Part shown: one piece after another, positions 44,125-56,595 of the stretch
Position numbering within the stretch: the stretch's first letter is position 1
Layout: the number at the start of each line of letters is the position of its first letter
Origin: Thozetella sp. PMI_491
Lineage: Eukaryota > Ascomycota > Sordariomycetes > Chaetosphaeriales > Chaetosphaeriaceae
Direction of reading: 5' to 3'
DNA: 64,000 nt
Assembly (NCBI GenBank): GCA_021432635.1
Contig: MU270119.1
Location: 1 to 64,000 of the forward strand
Made by a program: the position numbers and the translations under genes
The notes under the pieces: generated by a model
What the model was told of the DNA's origin: nothing
What the model saw: only the letters and a program-made list of their open reading frames with translations
The model's database searches: none

Positions 44125-45243
44125 CTATAATAATATGATGCAGATTAGGCCGACCAGGGCGCTAGCCAGTGCTGCCGTAGGGGCAGAGGAACTTCTTATC
44201 ACTGAAAATCCAGAAGAGTTGAAGCTCAGCGCCACACCCTGGGCGGCATCATGTAAGACTTGGTAATAGGTGAGATTCTTGGGGTTGCCGGTAGAATTGC
44301 TACCAGTTATCGCATCCCAGACCATAACACCTCCAAATGACGGCCTCGACCGATATTTGGTGACAACTTGGTACGCATCCGGGGCGTTGATGTAGCCGGT
44401 GCTGCTAGCATTTACGCTGTCGCCAAGTAGACCGATGAAGATCTTAGCATCCTTGGAGGCGCCTTTTTGGAGATAACTTTCCCAGTCATCGTAGTTGAGA
44501 CCTTTGCCACTGGTCCAGTCGCAGCCCGGGCTGTTATAGAATTGAACCCAAATCGCGTCAAATGTGGCGTTTCCAATAAGTTCCGCCATAAAACGATAAT
44601 AGTCGGTCGTTTCGAGAGCGCAAAGAGGCGCGCCAGTGATAACATAGCTGTCCGGAGAGGCGCTGGCGGTGATCAGCTCACGTAGCCGAGTGATCATCGC
44701 TACATATCCTTCCATGCCCGACGGGTACTCGAGGTCAAAATCGAAGCCATCTATGACAGAGGAACCGAAGGGCCGTGGGCCAGTCCAGCTGCTGTTGACG
44801 GGGCCAAAGGCGCCCCACATAAACTCGGCAAATTGAACGCCTCGCTCCGCAGTCGAGACGGTGTAATTTCCATAGGCCTCCTGGCCGCCGATAGACAGCA
44901 GAACCTTTCTTCCAAGCTTCTGACACGCAGGAATTCCCGTTTCGATCTCGGTGCATCCTTTGAGCAGGCGGGATGGCTTGCCAGTGGTAGCGTTGAAGTA
45001 GACGGTAGCATTATGACAGCCTCCGTCGATGTTCATGCCCGGATAGCCTAGCCCAGAAGTATCCTCCTCCGGCGAGTTGACCACGAAGGAGACGGTGATG
45101 TATTCAAACCCGGGCTGCGCACAGTATTCGTCTAACGTCAGGCCATTTAACTGACCCCAGTAGAGGTTGACAGATGGGGTAGTGATTTTGGCGAGAGCAG
45201 GAATCGCGCACCAGGCCGCAAGAGCGAGCGGCCGAAAATGCAT
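44125..45243 (-). CDS. GH18 class III chitinase with probable GPI anchor
   Basis: Secreted or cell-wall chitinase, intronless, 372 residues. Residues 1-18 form a signal peptide (MHFRPLALAAWCAIPALA). SVNLYWGQ opens the barrel, KVLLSIGG is the strand-3 motif, and DGFDFDLEYP (about residues 164-173) is the DxxDxDxE catalytic motif with all acidic residues present. VQFYNSPGCDW and GGVMVWDAI follow as in class III enzymes. Several Asn-glycosylation sites are visible. The C terminus is a Ser-rich stretch followed by a hydrophobic tail (ALASALVGLICIILL), which fits GPI anchoring at the cell surface. Likely roles are wall remodelling or chitin degradation. No functional link to the flanking genes is apparent. 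Confidence 0.95.
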   Translation of the reverse strand: MHFRPLALAAWCAIPALAKITTPSVNLYWGQLNGLTLDEYCAQPGFEYITVSFVVNSPEEDTSGLGYPGMNIDGGCHNATVYFNATTGKPSRLLKGCTEIETGIPACQKLGRKVLLSIGGQEAYGNYTVSTAERGVQFAEFMWGAFGPVNSSWTGPRPFGSSVIDGFDFDLEYPSGMEGYVAMITRLRELITASASPDSYVITGAPLCALETTDYYRFMAELIGNATFDAIWVQFYNSPGCDWTSGKGLNYDDWESYLQKGASKDAKIFIGLLGDSVNASSTGYINAPDAYQVVTKYRSRPSFGGVMVWDAITGSNSTGNPKNLTYYQVLHDAAQGVALSFNSSGFSVIRSSSAPTAALASALVGLICIILL

Positions 45244-46269
45244 CTTGCCCGTAATTGGAAGGTGGGTTGTATATTATTATTGTTTGTGTTTTGAAGTGTC
45301 AAAAGTGTGAATACCTGGCAACGATATGATACTGGTAGGTGATCCTCGACGACAGCCAGGGGAGTAAACAAATGTGCAATTTGCGAAAACAACGAAGAGA
45401 TCACGAGGAATGAGGGATGCGGGTAAGGCTTTAAGAAAAGCTCAAGAGGCCATTTCGCCTCCCCCCCCCCCTTTAAAATGTCTCAATAGTGCTTCCTTCT
45501 CGTGTATGGGGCGATGCACACCGTGTTGGTAGGCCCAGAGAGTTCGTATTCCGGCAAAGCCGCTGACAGATCGAAAGGTGGAGCGTCTTAACCCGACTAA
45601 CACGGGACAAAGCCCCTGACTTCGTATTAGAAGACCAGGGTCCAATTTTTGCCGGCGCACCTGATACTTGCGGTTATGGATACTACGCAACTAAAAATAA
45701 TTGGTAGCCAACAGACCCACATATAGCCGCCTGGAAATGATGGTATAGCCATTAGGAAAAGGGCAATGCGGCCTCTCAAGCATATCGTCGTATAGTGCAG
45801 GTGAGATTACTCGTTTATGCTGCCGAGAAGTAGGTGGCATCCTAGCCGGTATTTCTACACCGTCCAGTATAGTAGTTCCGCCGACTCCACGAATATTGTC
45901 CCGAAAATCTGTTTTTCATGAGGATAGCAGTGCCATTTCGTAAACGGTTAGCAAGTTCTCTCCATTGCCAGTCTATACCGGGGTATAGGTAGTGATAGAA
46001 GCGTATGTATGGGGCATATTAATTAGCATGAGTTCATGGACTATACTGACGAAAATCCACCCGCTAGCGATCCTCCCCTAGCCATCCCCCACCTCGCCCG
46101 CAGTTGCAGGCTCTATACCTTCGCGTCTTCATTGGACAAATAGTCTCTTGCTTTTACTAAGGCTTCCGGTGAAATATATTGACAACACTAACGATCTATA
46201 CATATAGATACCGAGTGATAGTAATAAGGCCACACCTTGCCTCAGAATGATACTAAAATATTTTTCCTC

Positions 46270-46700
46270 TTGCCCTCTATCTAGACCACTTAAATGTGAA
46301 TCGATCCTCTTGGGTCGCGAGCAAACTGTAATAGTAGTTGGAGAATGGGTTCCTGGTGAATTTTGCTGTTCACTATTCCTCCTCGTTTAACCCATACGAG
46401 GCATGGCCCTTTGATATTCCCAGCAAAGCAGGCCCAGAACATCCAGCTATTTGCGCGTTGACGATCGCTGGTAAAATCACAAAGATCTCCCCCTTAAATA
46501 CCGTAATTAATAGGCGAGCAGTCCCGATAACATTAATCCAGGTTTTGTCACTCCACATCCAGCGATCCTGGTCGCCTGGCAGTAAGTCAGCGTATTCTAG
46601 TGTAAATCGAGGTACTGTTACTTTAGCCAGGCATTAATTGGCTCTTCAAACTGAGCTACCCTAGATGCCCATAGCCACATCTCCAAGCTGAGACTTGCCA
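46270..46700 (-). pseudogene. Decayed Tc1/mariner-like DNA transposon, transposase fragment
   Basis: Read on the minus strand, the region shows pieces of a DDE transposase in more than one frame: LEYADLLPGDQDRWMWSDKT leading into WIN, then after frame changes GWMFWACFAGNIKGPCLVW, and GGIVNSKIHQEPILQLLLQF. WSDKTWIN corresponds to the block around the second catalytic Asp of fungal Tc1/mariner elements, and GWMFWxCFxGxxKGPC is the next conserved block. At least two frame changes separate the pieces, and neither the N-terminal HTH part nor the terminal repeats were found. It is therefore an old, inactive fragment. A 22-nt tandem duplication overlaps its upstream side. Confidence 0.65.
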
Positions 46701-46727
46701 GGCGTCAAGCTTAGACTTGCCAGGCGT
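46684..46727 (+). repeat. 22-nt tandem duplication
   Basis: CAAGCTGAGACTTGCCAGGC plus GT at 46684-46705 is followed directly by a second copy at 46706-46727 with one mismatch. Confidence 0.85.
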
Positions 46728-48194
46728 GGCGCGTCGCACGGCATAACTTTAGTCAAAACCTCGGGGTATAGTTAAGCGTAGCGGATCGCCGGAACCCCTG
46801 AAATACTGCAGCCGACGATTACAGACGGTGTTCGTCCCGGTATAACTTTCTCAGCGAGTGTATTTATATACCGCGTAAATTGTCGAAATAATAGACTCGC
46901 TCAGCTGCGTAGTCGGGTTCGAATTTAATTTTATTATGGCCGATGTGGTCATATCGAAGAGTGCTGAAGCCTGCAGCGTACAGGGCCGGGACTGTATCGT
47001 CTCACATGTGATGATTAGCCATAATAGCATGGCTGAGAACTACTAGCGGCTTGGTCTTATTCCCCTCATTCTTGAAAGAGAATCGGATCGAGTCGATGGA
47101 GATAAATCGATCCTCCATCGCGGATAAAGTGTACGAGAAGACAAGAGCGCGGACCACAAATGACCAAAAAGGGGACCGCGCAATGGACAGCCAGCAAGCT
47201 AGCGTGTATTGCCGTGGCCTACACTAGAAATGCCTAGGAGCGTTAGAAAGAGATTCTAGCATAAGGCACACAGATCTATTTAGTATGCGGCCATATGTAC
47301 TGCATGCATACCAGTCGCCAGGGCACAAACTCACCCCTATAGTGCACTCTTTTAGAGCGAGAGGGGGGAGACGGCAAGAACTCTTCCCACAAGCAAAGCG
47401 AGGATCAGCAAGCCGCGTGGCAGAATGCAAAGAGTAACCTCGCCAAATTGAGACGAAATATATAGAGAGCCCGTGATGGTTGACAAAAAGGGATCAAAAG
47501 GGGATCGTCCATGTTGGACCTCGCATCGAATTTCTTTTCTCGGATGGGAAAAGATAGTCCAAACAACGTCGCTAGGCGATGCAGAATTTTGGTACTCATA
47601 TTGGATTCTTAGGACACGGTTCTAACGGAGAGCCTCCCAGTCCAGCATAAATCGCAAGTGTGGTTTGTAGACGCAGTTGGTGAGCATATGCATGGTGCAT
47701 CGACTAGAATAGGCAGGTGCATTCTGATTGCGATAGCTTTAGGCAACGCAAGCTTCCGCGTATGCGTTAAAAGAGCTTCGAGTCCGTGGGCGACAGGCAC
47801 TTCGTTAACGGGAATGACATAATCCGTCATAATCAAACGTAATCAACATGTCAATTTGCCGGTTGGTTACAAGAGGACGGCCAACAAAAGTCCCGATTCA
47901 CCCACATGTTGGTTCCGATTTCGTACGCGGTACAAAAGGACCTATCAACCGAGTCCATCCGAGAAGTAGTCTAAATTAGCAGCGTACAAAGTAAGCGGTG
48001 GGCCGTTGGCCTTGACGATATAGAGCTAACCTTAAGCTGGAAGAGAACAGCCCTGAAACATGCAAACCATTTAAATGGCACAGCTGTCTTTTTTTTTTTC
48101 TAGGGGAGCGGTGGGTATTTTCCCTACTCTTGCGCATTCCTCGGTAGAATAACTCTTCGCACGACAAGGATCGCATCTCGCCTCTCATCTGAAT

Positions 48195-50228
48195 ATGGAC
48201 CGCGAACCTTCGGCAAGTCCAACGGGTAGTCCAGCTCATCCTGACGAGGCATCTCCCCTACTAAGCAGCGATGAGATTACCCGTGGCGGGACATATAATG
48301 GGTCTTCCGCAGCAACGCTATCAACTTCAAAGTCCCAAGAGCCGTCGCCCAGAGAGCACCAGGTCACTTCGCTCTACCCCAGGGCCATCATCTTTATATT
48401 CGCGCTCGCCTTTGTTGCTGATGTCGGAGGCACTATTGTCGGGACCCCTGAGGTACGCATGCTTGAAATGGCCGTCTGCAGGGATTTCTACAAAGAGCAC
48501 GATCCTTCCCTTATCGGGGAACCGCCTCTCTCGTACGTGGATGAGAAGTACTGCAAGACAGACGAAATCCAAGCACACCTGGCATACCTACGGAGTTTCA
48601 AGGCTCTGCTTATGACCGTTCCTGGTAAGCGTGGTATTTCATGGTACACTAATGTCCCTGCCGGGGTTAGGAAAACTCCAGATTAATTATGATAATATCA
48701 TTAGGTCTCTTCCTTAGTTATCCGTACGGCCTCCTTTCAGACAAGATCGGCCGGAAGCCAGTCGTGTTCCTCGGGCTCTTAGGACAAGTCCTGGGACTTT
48801 TCTGGACCCTCCTTGTGTGTAAGTCCTTGCCACAGTCTTTGTGCAGATTAAACTGCTCGTGCATTATCGCATTCTCACCACAATACCTACGTCGCAGGCT
48901 ATTTTCACCAGGTCTTCCCAACTCGTCTGGTTCTTCTGTCCCCATTATTCCTGGTTATTGGTGGTGGAAATAATGTCATATCCGCTGTAATATACAGTAG
49001 TATTGTTGACGTGGCGCCGCCAAACAAGAAGTATTAGAACGCTGCGGTACTTCCATACACCTCGGAAACTGACTTGAGCAAACCTAGAACCTCCATCTTT
49101 TACCTATTCGGCGCTGTTGTCTTGACCACTGAAACACTTATGTATCCTCTTGGATCCTGGCTACTATCAAAAGATCTTTGGCTACCCTTCAAGGTCAGCG
49201 CGGCAATTCTCGGTGCTGGGTTCCCGATAATTCTCTCAATGCCAGAAACTCTCAGCAACAAAACCGCCGTTTCCGAGGCGGACCAGCCTAGCACTCCAGT
49301 TGCCCCTCAGGCAGCCTCTCCATTATGGCCTCAGGTACGTCTTTGGTTATCCATCCTTTGGCGGTATCCCTTTGCAGTTGTGGCTTTATATGCTGCTCTA
49401 CAATTAGTAGCCGACTAAATATGTCCAAAAAGCTCAAAGATAAGACAATCAAAATTCTACGCAGCGGTTGGGCCCGACTTAAGAGCAATCTGTCGGCGGC
49501 CAAATTTTCCCATTTAAATCGACGAGTTCGACTTTACCTAATAATCATTTTCGTATTTTCTTTTGCCATAGGTACCAATGGTATCTTTGTTCAGTACGCC
49601 TCAAAGGTCCTGCGATGGGACATTGCTACCACCGGATACATTCTAGCGACCAAAGGCCTGGTTACATTAGTCATGCTAGTATTCCTCGCTTTTCTGAATC
49701 AGATAATGATGAGCTCGTTTGAGAGTAGCACACTCCGATTAGATATAATTGTCGTGCGCGCTAGCCTGGCTTGTCTAGCCTGTGGCAGCCTCCTACTCGG
49801 CATCTCTCGAGAACCAGTGGCTTTTATCATCGGTAGGACACCCAATATGGCCTATCCATACCCCATTATCAAATATCATTGAGAGGTAGCTTACTTTTGT
49901 GTCTAGGTGCCATACTTGACTCAGCAGGTTACGGGCTGCCCCGGGCCTTGCAAAGCATCTTGGCATCCTCTACAGACCATTCGTCTATCGGTCAAATATT
50001 TGCAAGCTCCGCGCTTGTAGAACTCCTGGCGGCGCTGTCTAGGAGCATCGTATATGCGGCTGCTTTCGACATCGGCATTAGATCTAGAGGCCAGTGGGCG
50101 CTTGGACTACCCTTTTTCCTTAGTACTGTAAGACCCCATGTGATCTCGCGCCAAATCGACGAGTTCCTCCTACTGACTTGTAGCATTAGCTCTTCTATAT
50201 ATTGGCTGGCATTCTTACCTTATTATAA
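48195..50228 (+). CDS. MFS transporter, unknown substrate
   Basis: Multi-pass major facilitator protein in the plasma or an internal membrane. Seven exons are proposed: 48195-48624, 48705-48818, 48898-49030, 49088-49363, 49411-49832, 49907-50127 and 50190-50228, totalling 544 residues. Motif A of loop 2-3 is YGLLSDKIGRKPV. The N-terminal tail carries an acidic DEASPLLSSDE motif often seen in vacuolar or plasma-membrane MFS proteins. Other membrane parts are IGGGNNVISAVIYSSIVDVA, FYLFGAVVLTTETLMYPLGS and RLYLIIIFVFSFAIG. Two joins are less certain. The intron 49364-49410 is only 47 nt, with an acceptor alternative 3 nt earlier. The last intron was placed so that the protein ends in the hydrophobic FFLSTLFYILAGILTLL. 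If these joins are wrong the gene could be a pseudogene. Confidence 0.75.
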
Positions 50229-51130
50229 CTACGAGCAAAATTGGCCTAGGGCCATGGGATAGAGAGAGTGGCGAGACGTAATTGGGTTCCGATCTTGAAA
50301 GGATAAGGCAAAGTCTAGCCGAGGGCAGCTAGCTAGCCGGGATTCCCGAGAATGCCCGTAAAACACCCGACTCCCCCTTTACCTCCCTCTCAATTCTCAT
50401 ACCTCCCTGGGACTAACACCCAGGCTAAGAAAATGTGGATTGTTGGTTCCCACACTAGGAGACAAGATCAACGAATAGCGTGGTTGCTAAAATAACTCGG
50501 GCAATAGTCCTTTCGGTGTGTCCAGGTTTGTCATCCAAGATTTTGGCTCGCCCGATCCTCTCGTTCTTGCATGTTGTTTGTGGGGAAATCCCGATGCTGC
50601 GGTCGCAAGAACAAAGTCAAATTGCCTGTCTTGGATCTTAATTACATGCTGGAGTTGTTTGAGAAACATGCCCCCAGCTTTGCTTTACATGATAAGACCG
50701 ATATAACTGTGGCACCATCTTCGACCCAGACGGTGCCGACTCGCTACATCTGAACAAGAGACGTTAAACGACATATTTCTTGAGATATGGGCCTTACCCC
50801 ACTGAGCTGGGGCGGTCCGTATCCCAGTAAAACACGGCCTAGGGATTAGCGCGTCGAGTGAGGAGCGTCTTGTTAGAGATACCCCAGACCCAAATGAGGG
50901 GCGTCATCTCGGCACCACCCCAAACCTAAAACCCCCGTGGGAACCCCGCAAAATTACCGCTCTACCCAGAGTTTTGATAACTGGGCTTTAATCCAGTCGT
51001 TGACAGAGTGTATAGATAGCCTATAGATCATCGGAATTGGAGGAGTAGAGTGCTTGCGACATGCTGGTGCTGTTACAGTTCATCCAGCAACTTCTTCAAC
51101 GGCGCGAGCAACTCACTTCAACCTGTCATC
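50229..51130. other. Intergenic region of 0.9 kb
   Basis: Flank between two MFS genes on the same strand; no supported coding region, RNA gene or repeat. Confidence 0.4.
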
Positions 51131-53396
51131 ATGGTTTTATCCCGGTTCTCTCGAGACAGGAAACTCCTAGAGGATGAAGGTGTTTACATTGGTGGTTGGT
51201 CCTTGAAGAATCTGTTTGCACCGTCATACAAAGATGGAAAACCTAGTAAGGCACATATTCCTATCACTCTCAGGCCTATAGTCGTCGAGCTGACCTAATT
51301 TCCTATCTCGACAGATAGCGGCGAAGACCGCGCCGAAAACAACGCACTCGCGGTCAGAGATTGGACCGACGAAGAAGAAAAGGCCTTGGTCCGCAAGCTA
51401 GACATGCGCGTGCTGCTACCTTGTTTCATTATCTATGTCCTCGCTTACATGGACCGGAGTAACTTGGGAAATATCAATGTCATGCAGTCTGGTCTCCCTA
51501 GCAACATCCAGAACCGCCTGAGTCTCCAGGGAAGCGAGTTCAACTGGGCCGTCTCTGCGCCGTACTTGTGAGTGTCTCCAATGCGGTGTGTGCTAGATTA
51601 CAATGTTACCATTAAGCTAACATCCACTACAGTATGGTTACAGTTATGCTCTTCCCCTCGAACATCTTGTTGAAGAAGTATGGCGCCAAGGTTTTTCTCC
51701 CTATATTAATGGTGCTCTGTAAGTACTGCTCCGTTGCCACAAGATGCGACAAATTGCTTACGATACCAAGGGGGCATTGTCGTCATGTCCATATCTGCGA
51801 CCAAGAACGCGGCCGGGTTAATCTCCAGTCGCTTTTTCCTCGGGGTCCCTGAGTCTGGTGTCGGCAAGTTCCTCGATTCGGAAAATCTTTCCTCGTGGAT
51901 GCACTAACAACGATGCCATCGCAGTCCCGTGCTGCATTCTGTATTTCTCATTTTGGTATAAACCATCTGAGAGAGCATTCCGTATGGGTATCTTTGACAG
52001 CGCGAACGCCTTGGCATCGGCAATTTCGGGATTCCTTGCAATAGCTATTGGCCAGGTAAGTGACCAGACTCGCTAGAATACCATGAACATTCCTTGACCT
52101 TACCGCCGCATAGCTTGACGGAAAAGGCGGACTAGACGGATGGCAATGGCTTCTGCTAATTGAGGGCCTCATACCAATGTGAGACGTTCTACCATCCATT
52201 ACTATTGTGGTGGTCGACTACTAAAGCCGTGATTTAGCGTGTGTGCCATCCCGATTTACTTCGCGTTGCTCACATTTCCAGAGACCACCGCCGGGTTGAG
52301 TGAGCGAGGTGAGAAATAACATAACCGGACGATAGGTCTAGCTATTAACCAGATCAATAGAAAAATACATTGCTATCAATCGTTTCGGCCGAGGTTCAAC
52401 ACGTTCAACAGACGCGACTTGGGATCGAGCGGCATTTGTCAGAATCATGACACGACCTTCAACCTATATCTTCTTCGTTTCTTTCACCTGCCTATGCACT
52501 GTCGCTGTTGGCCTTGCAAACTTTCTACCGACGATCCTGTCTACCGTAAGTCCAGCAGAATTGATACGAATCATGAAAGAATTGAGAGTAACTGATGATG
52601 GCTACCAGTTCCTTAAATTCTCGTCTACCCAATCTAATTTGTACACAGCCGTGACGAACCTGGTGGCGCTTCCGCTTTTTTGGGTTGTGGGTTGGCACTC
52701 AGACTGGACCCGCGAGCGCATGTGGCATTATCTGATTCCAGCTTTACTTTCTATTCCTGGGTTCGCTGTCTGGACCTACGTAGCGAATAACCCAGGGGTG
52801 AGGGACAATGGTATTAGCACCGTGTCACTCTACGGAATGGCGTTTCTCGCACAGATGGTTCGTATCGGTCAACCTGTCATCCTGAGCTATCGGAGTTCGA
52901 CCCTGTATGGTTCGGTGGAACAGTCGACCGGTGGAGCTGCTGTTGTCGCCTCTCTTTCGATAGCGTCCATTCTTGGACCGCAGGTAAGATATCCCGCTTA
53001 TTCCTCTGTGAATCCTCGCCGGAAAAAAAAACAAAAAAAACTACTAACCGGCGATCTCGCCTATTCTAGATGTATCCCAAGACAGATGCCCCCCGTTACA
53101 TTGCAGGGTTCACGGCGACTTGCGTTCTTCTTGGCATCTGCATCGTTAGCTACGCACTGCTTCCCGTCGCTCTCATGTTTGAAGCTCAACAGCGGAAGAA
53201 GAAGACCGGACATGCTCTACCACTGCAAGCTATGCGCGACTCTGAGAATAGCCAGGTATCAGCGGCCACTTTGGCTAGGTTCCATGAGATGAATGTAGCA
53301 GAGGGACGTGGAACGGCTGAGAAAACAGTTGCTATGGAGGAAGGCCAAAGCGTGCATGTCGAAGAAGCAGGGCGGAAGGACCAAGCTAATCAGTGA
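51131..53396 (+). CDS. MFS anion:cation symporter (allantoate permease / Dal5-TNA1 type)
   Basis: Plasma-membrane permease for organic anions such as carboxylates or vitamins. Ten exons: 51131-51245, 51315-51567, 51633-51718, 51771-51863, 51925-52055, 52114-52178, 52238-52308, 52361-52545, 52609-52983 and 53070-53396 (566 residues, all phases agreeing). Family signatures are LAYMDRSNLGNINVMQSGL, SSRFFLGVPESG, ILYFSFWYKPSERAFRMGIF, GWQWLLLIEGLIP and FPETTAGLSERE. The fourth intron (51864-51924) is a GC-AG intron with donor GGCAAGT and a CTAAC branch site; no GT donor there keeps the frame. The 63-nt intron at 52546-52608 is stop-free and in frame. The C-terminal tail is long and hydrophilic. 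The neighbours (acyl-CoA synthetase, enoyl-CoA isomerase) suggest uptake of an organic acid (inference). Confidence 0.88.
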
Positions 53397-53499
53397 GAGA
53401 CTCAGTATTTAACTAGATACCTAAGACAACATGCTCACGTTCAGGTGGCTATCTGTGGAGTCGGGGTTGTCCAACATGATGGTTTCGAAATAAAGTTGT

Positions 53500-56066
53500 T
53501 CATGCATCTTGTAGAAACCAATCTTCGCCGCTAAACCAGGAATCTCCTGAGATATTTCCCCAAATGCTGGTCATGAGCCTTTGTGGGCCATCTTCAGCAA
53601 GACCATTCTCAATTGACCACGGCCCTGACACCCTACCGGAAAAGGTGCCAACCCCCGGTCTCGGGCTCGCCTCAATGTGCCCAGACACGCTTCCAGTACC
53701 CCCAAGGATGCTGGTATCTTCAGGTGTTCTACTAAAGGTAGGATTTGATGACCAGTTTTCCGTAACGATAGATAGCTTTGAACAAAAGGATGGGCCGAAT
53801 GGTCTAAACAACTCCCACACTAGCTTTCCTGACTGCAGAGGAGGCGGATTTGGCGAGGGTTGAAGCTTTGACACTGCCGCCTCTAAGCGCTGCAATACCT
53901 TGAGAGTGTCCTTCGCAGTTTGCCACGTCTTTGACAATTCAGTGAGAGAAAGATTTATGATCTTGAGCTCATTCTCTGATTCTCGCCAGAGCAGGGGGTA
54001 CTCTGTTTGCAACTGTCAGCCACGCGTCGTATACTTCGTGTCTTCTTGCTGTTACCGTAGTTGCTCAGCTGGCATATGCCCGCAATCAACATATAAATAG
54101 CCTGCATGGCCACCCCGTTGCGGACTTCGTTTCGGGCCAGCGCGTCCTCAAATATCCTTGCCACACACGAAGCGGCGAGAGTGGAGCCTATTGTTGGCCT
54201 TGCGGCAGATGTTGACAGCAGCTTCGGCTTGTAAAGAATGGCAATAGAGGTGAAATACGGCAGTAGAAGAAATCGCGTGTCGCAGTCATATGGTAGATAA
54301 TCCCCCGTGGCTGAGTCCATGATTTGGAGTTCTCGCGGGAGTGTCTGCACCCAGTCAAGAAGCCGGCACTCAAACTCTGGGTGCTTGACGTCGTAGTCCT
54401 TGCAACCACGAAGGTACCACTGGGTCAGATCTCCTAGAATTCCTGCAATTTTGACGTGAGCTACGAAGAGAAGAGCGTGTTTGTCCGGTTGGTCAAAGTT
54501 AGAAATACTGGGCTCTTGGATGTTGCAGTCTTCTAGGTGGATAGCCCGTGGGCGACCTTGGCCCGCTGACAGAAGGCAGTCGCGGGAAAACAAAGTCCAG
54601 AAGATGCGGCGGCGCAGTTTCGCATTTGGGTCACGGGGATCGGGTTCTTTGTGAAGGCCCATTTGATGGACGAATCCGACCCCTATTCGTAGCCAATAGC
54701 TGCTGTTGTGGATGGAAATATGAGCCGGTCCGCTGGGGTTCCAATATTGCAAGATAGTGACAGCCGTAACAAGCGCCATCGGATCCTTTTCGTAACCCAT
54801 AAAGAAGAGCACCTTGGCTCGATTGTAAAGTTCTTGTGTGGAGGCATATGATAACGGAGAACTTTCGGTCTGCATCCGACTTGGAGATGTTAGTTGTAGA
54901 CGGGGAAACGTCTGCAAGTAATGACGGATATCTGAACATACGATCCAGCCATCAACAGTGCTTGAACAAGCAACATTGGCGTGTCCGAGGTGATGCCATT
55001 CTGGAGCTGCTGTAATGTGTGCGTGGGAATGACCGGCATCCATGGGTGACATTTGGAGGCAAACGTGGAGATTAGGCTCTCGCATATGGCCCGTGAAGGA
55101 AGATCGAATGCTCTCCTGATTTCCAGTACCCTCATGTCATCCACAGAGAGAGAGGAGTGTGGTAGTGACAGCCCACAGAGATTCTCGACTGCGGATTCTT
55201 CGTGGTCCTGCAATTCGGCGCCAAGATATTTAGATCGGCCCAAGTATGCTATCGGGGAGTCGGTTGAGCGGTATGAGGAGCTGGGCGATGAGATAGACGG
55301 CGAGGATGTCACTGGTGTGGCAGCAGGAGGAACTGTAGTGCAAAGGCCGAATTGGGAGACAAGCGCGGCTTGCACAAACTCTGCTGTGCGATTCGGCGTC
55401 GTGCACTCCTTATCGTGAGACGGCAACAAGGGCTCTTTCCCACATGGCGCCGGATTAGCCTGGGCGTCCTCAGCAATAACTTTCACCTTCTGTTGACCGG
55501 GGCGGCCGCCGCCGGTGGCAGAGGGGCATTCTTCCGTGACAATGGAGTATCGTTTTCGTTTTCTCTGGTGTGGTCTAGTACACCACGATCAGCGCCTCAT
55601 GAAGCAGCAGCCCCAAAACAAGACGTGTAGAAGAGGCCTTACATGCACTCATACCCGAAGGCTTTGCAATTGTCGCATTGGGCCAATCCTTCCGAAAGGT
55701 TGCATCGAATCTACAGGGTAACCTATTAGCATCAAAGCTTTCGTGCTAGATTATCCATGCATCAGCCTTGCATGCCAGATGTCGTCACTTCTCAGACCGT
55801 AGTCACCTCTGCACTGCAGTTTTAGCACTCAAGGGGCGGGATGGCTTTGTGAAATGGCTGACATGGTCTGTGCTCTGAACAAATGTTTTCTCAACTAAAA
55901 TGGAACCCGATTTTGCAAGTTACTGTACCTTTCGCTTGTTGCAGATTACACATGCCCCGGCACGACGCGAGCGTGACGCTGGCGCTGGTGTGGGCTGTTC
56001 CACCGTGTCGGCAGGGTCGGGAGTCAACCAGACGGGTGTGCTCCGAGGCACTGAACTGGGTTCCAT
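53500..56066 (-). CDS. Zn2Cys6 transcription factor with fungal-specific TF domain
   Basis: Nuclear regulator of 721 residues. Exons on the minus strand: 56066-55929, 55710-55643, 55574-54942, 54879-54056 and 54002-53500. The zinc cluster is assembled from two exons: ACVICNKRK, then IRCNLSEGLAQCDNCKAFGY. Cysteines fall at 39, 42, 49, 58, 61 and 68, the exact C-x2-C-x6-C-x8-C-x2-C-x6-C pattern, which confirms the 218-nt first intron. A basic region RKRKRY follows. The middle-homology domain has FASKCHPWMPVIPTHTL, LYNRAKVLFFMGYEKDP, GVGFVHQMGLHKEPD and RRRIFWTLFSRDCLLSAGQG. It is transcribed divergently from the acyl-CoA synthetase gene across 529 nt, so it may control that gene and its neighbours (inference). 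Confidence 0.9.
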
Positions 56067-56595
56067 GGCTGTGGAGCAGCACGGGAATTCCAAGGAATAG
56101 CACTGCAGGGGAAAATGGAACCTGAGATCGAAGGAGACGCTGGCGCACCAGCGGCATATATCGGGCTTCCGGTCATTCTCGGCCCTCTCCTCACCCCGCT
56201 TTCCCCCCATTGACCTCATACACACCCCATACCCCACGCTAGGGCATAACTACCTTACTAAATGGCCCAAATCGTTTTGGCTAGACTCCAAACCTCCCTG
56301 CCAAGCAGTGCCGAGTTCCCTTCTTTTGCCGAGAAGTGCCGCCCGATCGTTCCAGACTTGGATTAGCGCCTCTGGTTATCACTTACAGCTTCCAAGCCAA
56401 GCAACTAGCACGGCCGAGGATAGCTTCCCTGGTAGTAGGGAACAAAAAACGGAGTCTCCACGCAATAGAGGCAGTGACACATAGACACATGGACGCCATT
56501 GTGATGTCGTTGGTCGTCTTAATGCGTTGCCTCGAACTCTCCTTTCCACCCTACCTAGTCGGTCTTCATCGTTACACCAGCATCGCGAGTGAGAT
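56067..56595. promoter_or_regulatory. Divergent promoter region, Zn2Cys6 factor / acyl-CoA synthetase
   Basis: 529-nt shared upstream region of a regulator and a metabolic gene. No TATA box or zinc-cluster CGG palindrome was recognised with confidence. Confidence 0.4.

Larger units (their letters stand above)
45244..48194. other. Gene-poor region of 2.95 kb containing a transposase relic
   Basis: No intact gene was accepted. Features seen are a C-rich run near 45462-45473, the Tc1/mariner-like relic at about 46270-46700, a 22-nt tandem duplication at 46684-46727, and AT-rich DNA around it. The last part is the promoter of the MFS gene at 48195. Confidence 0.5.
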
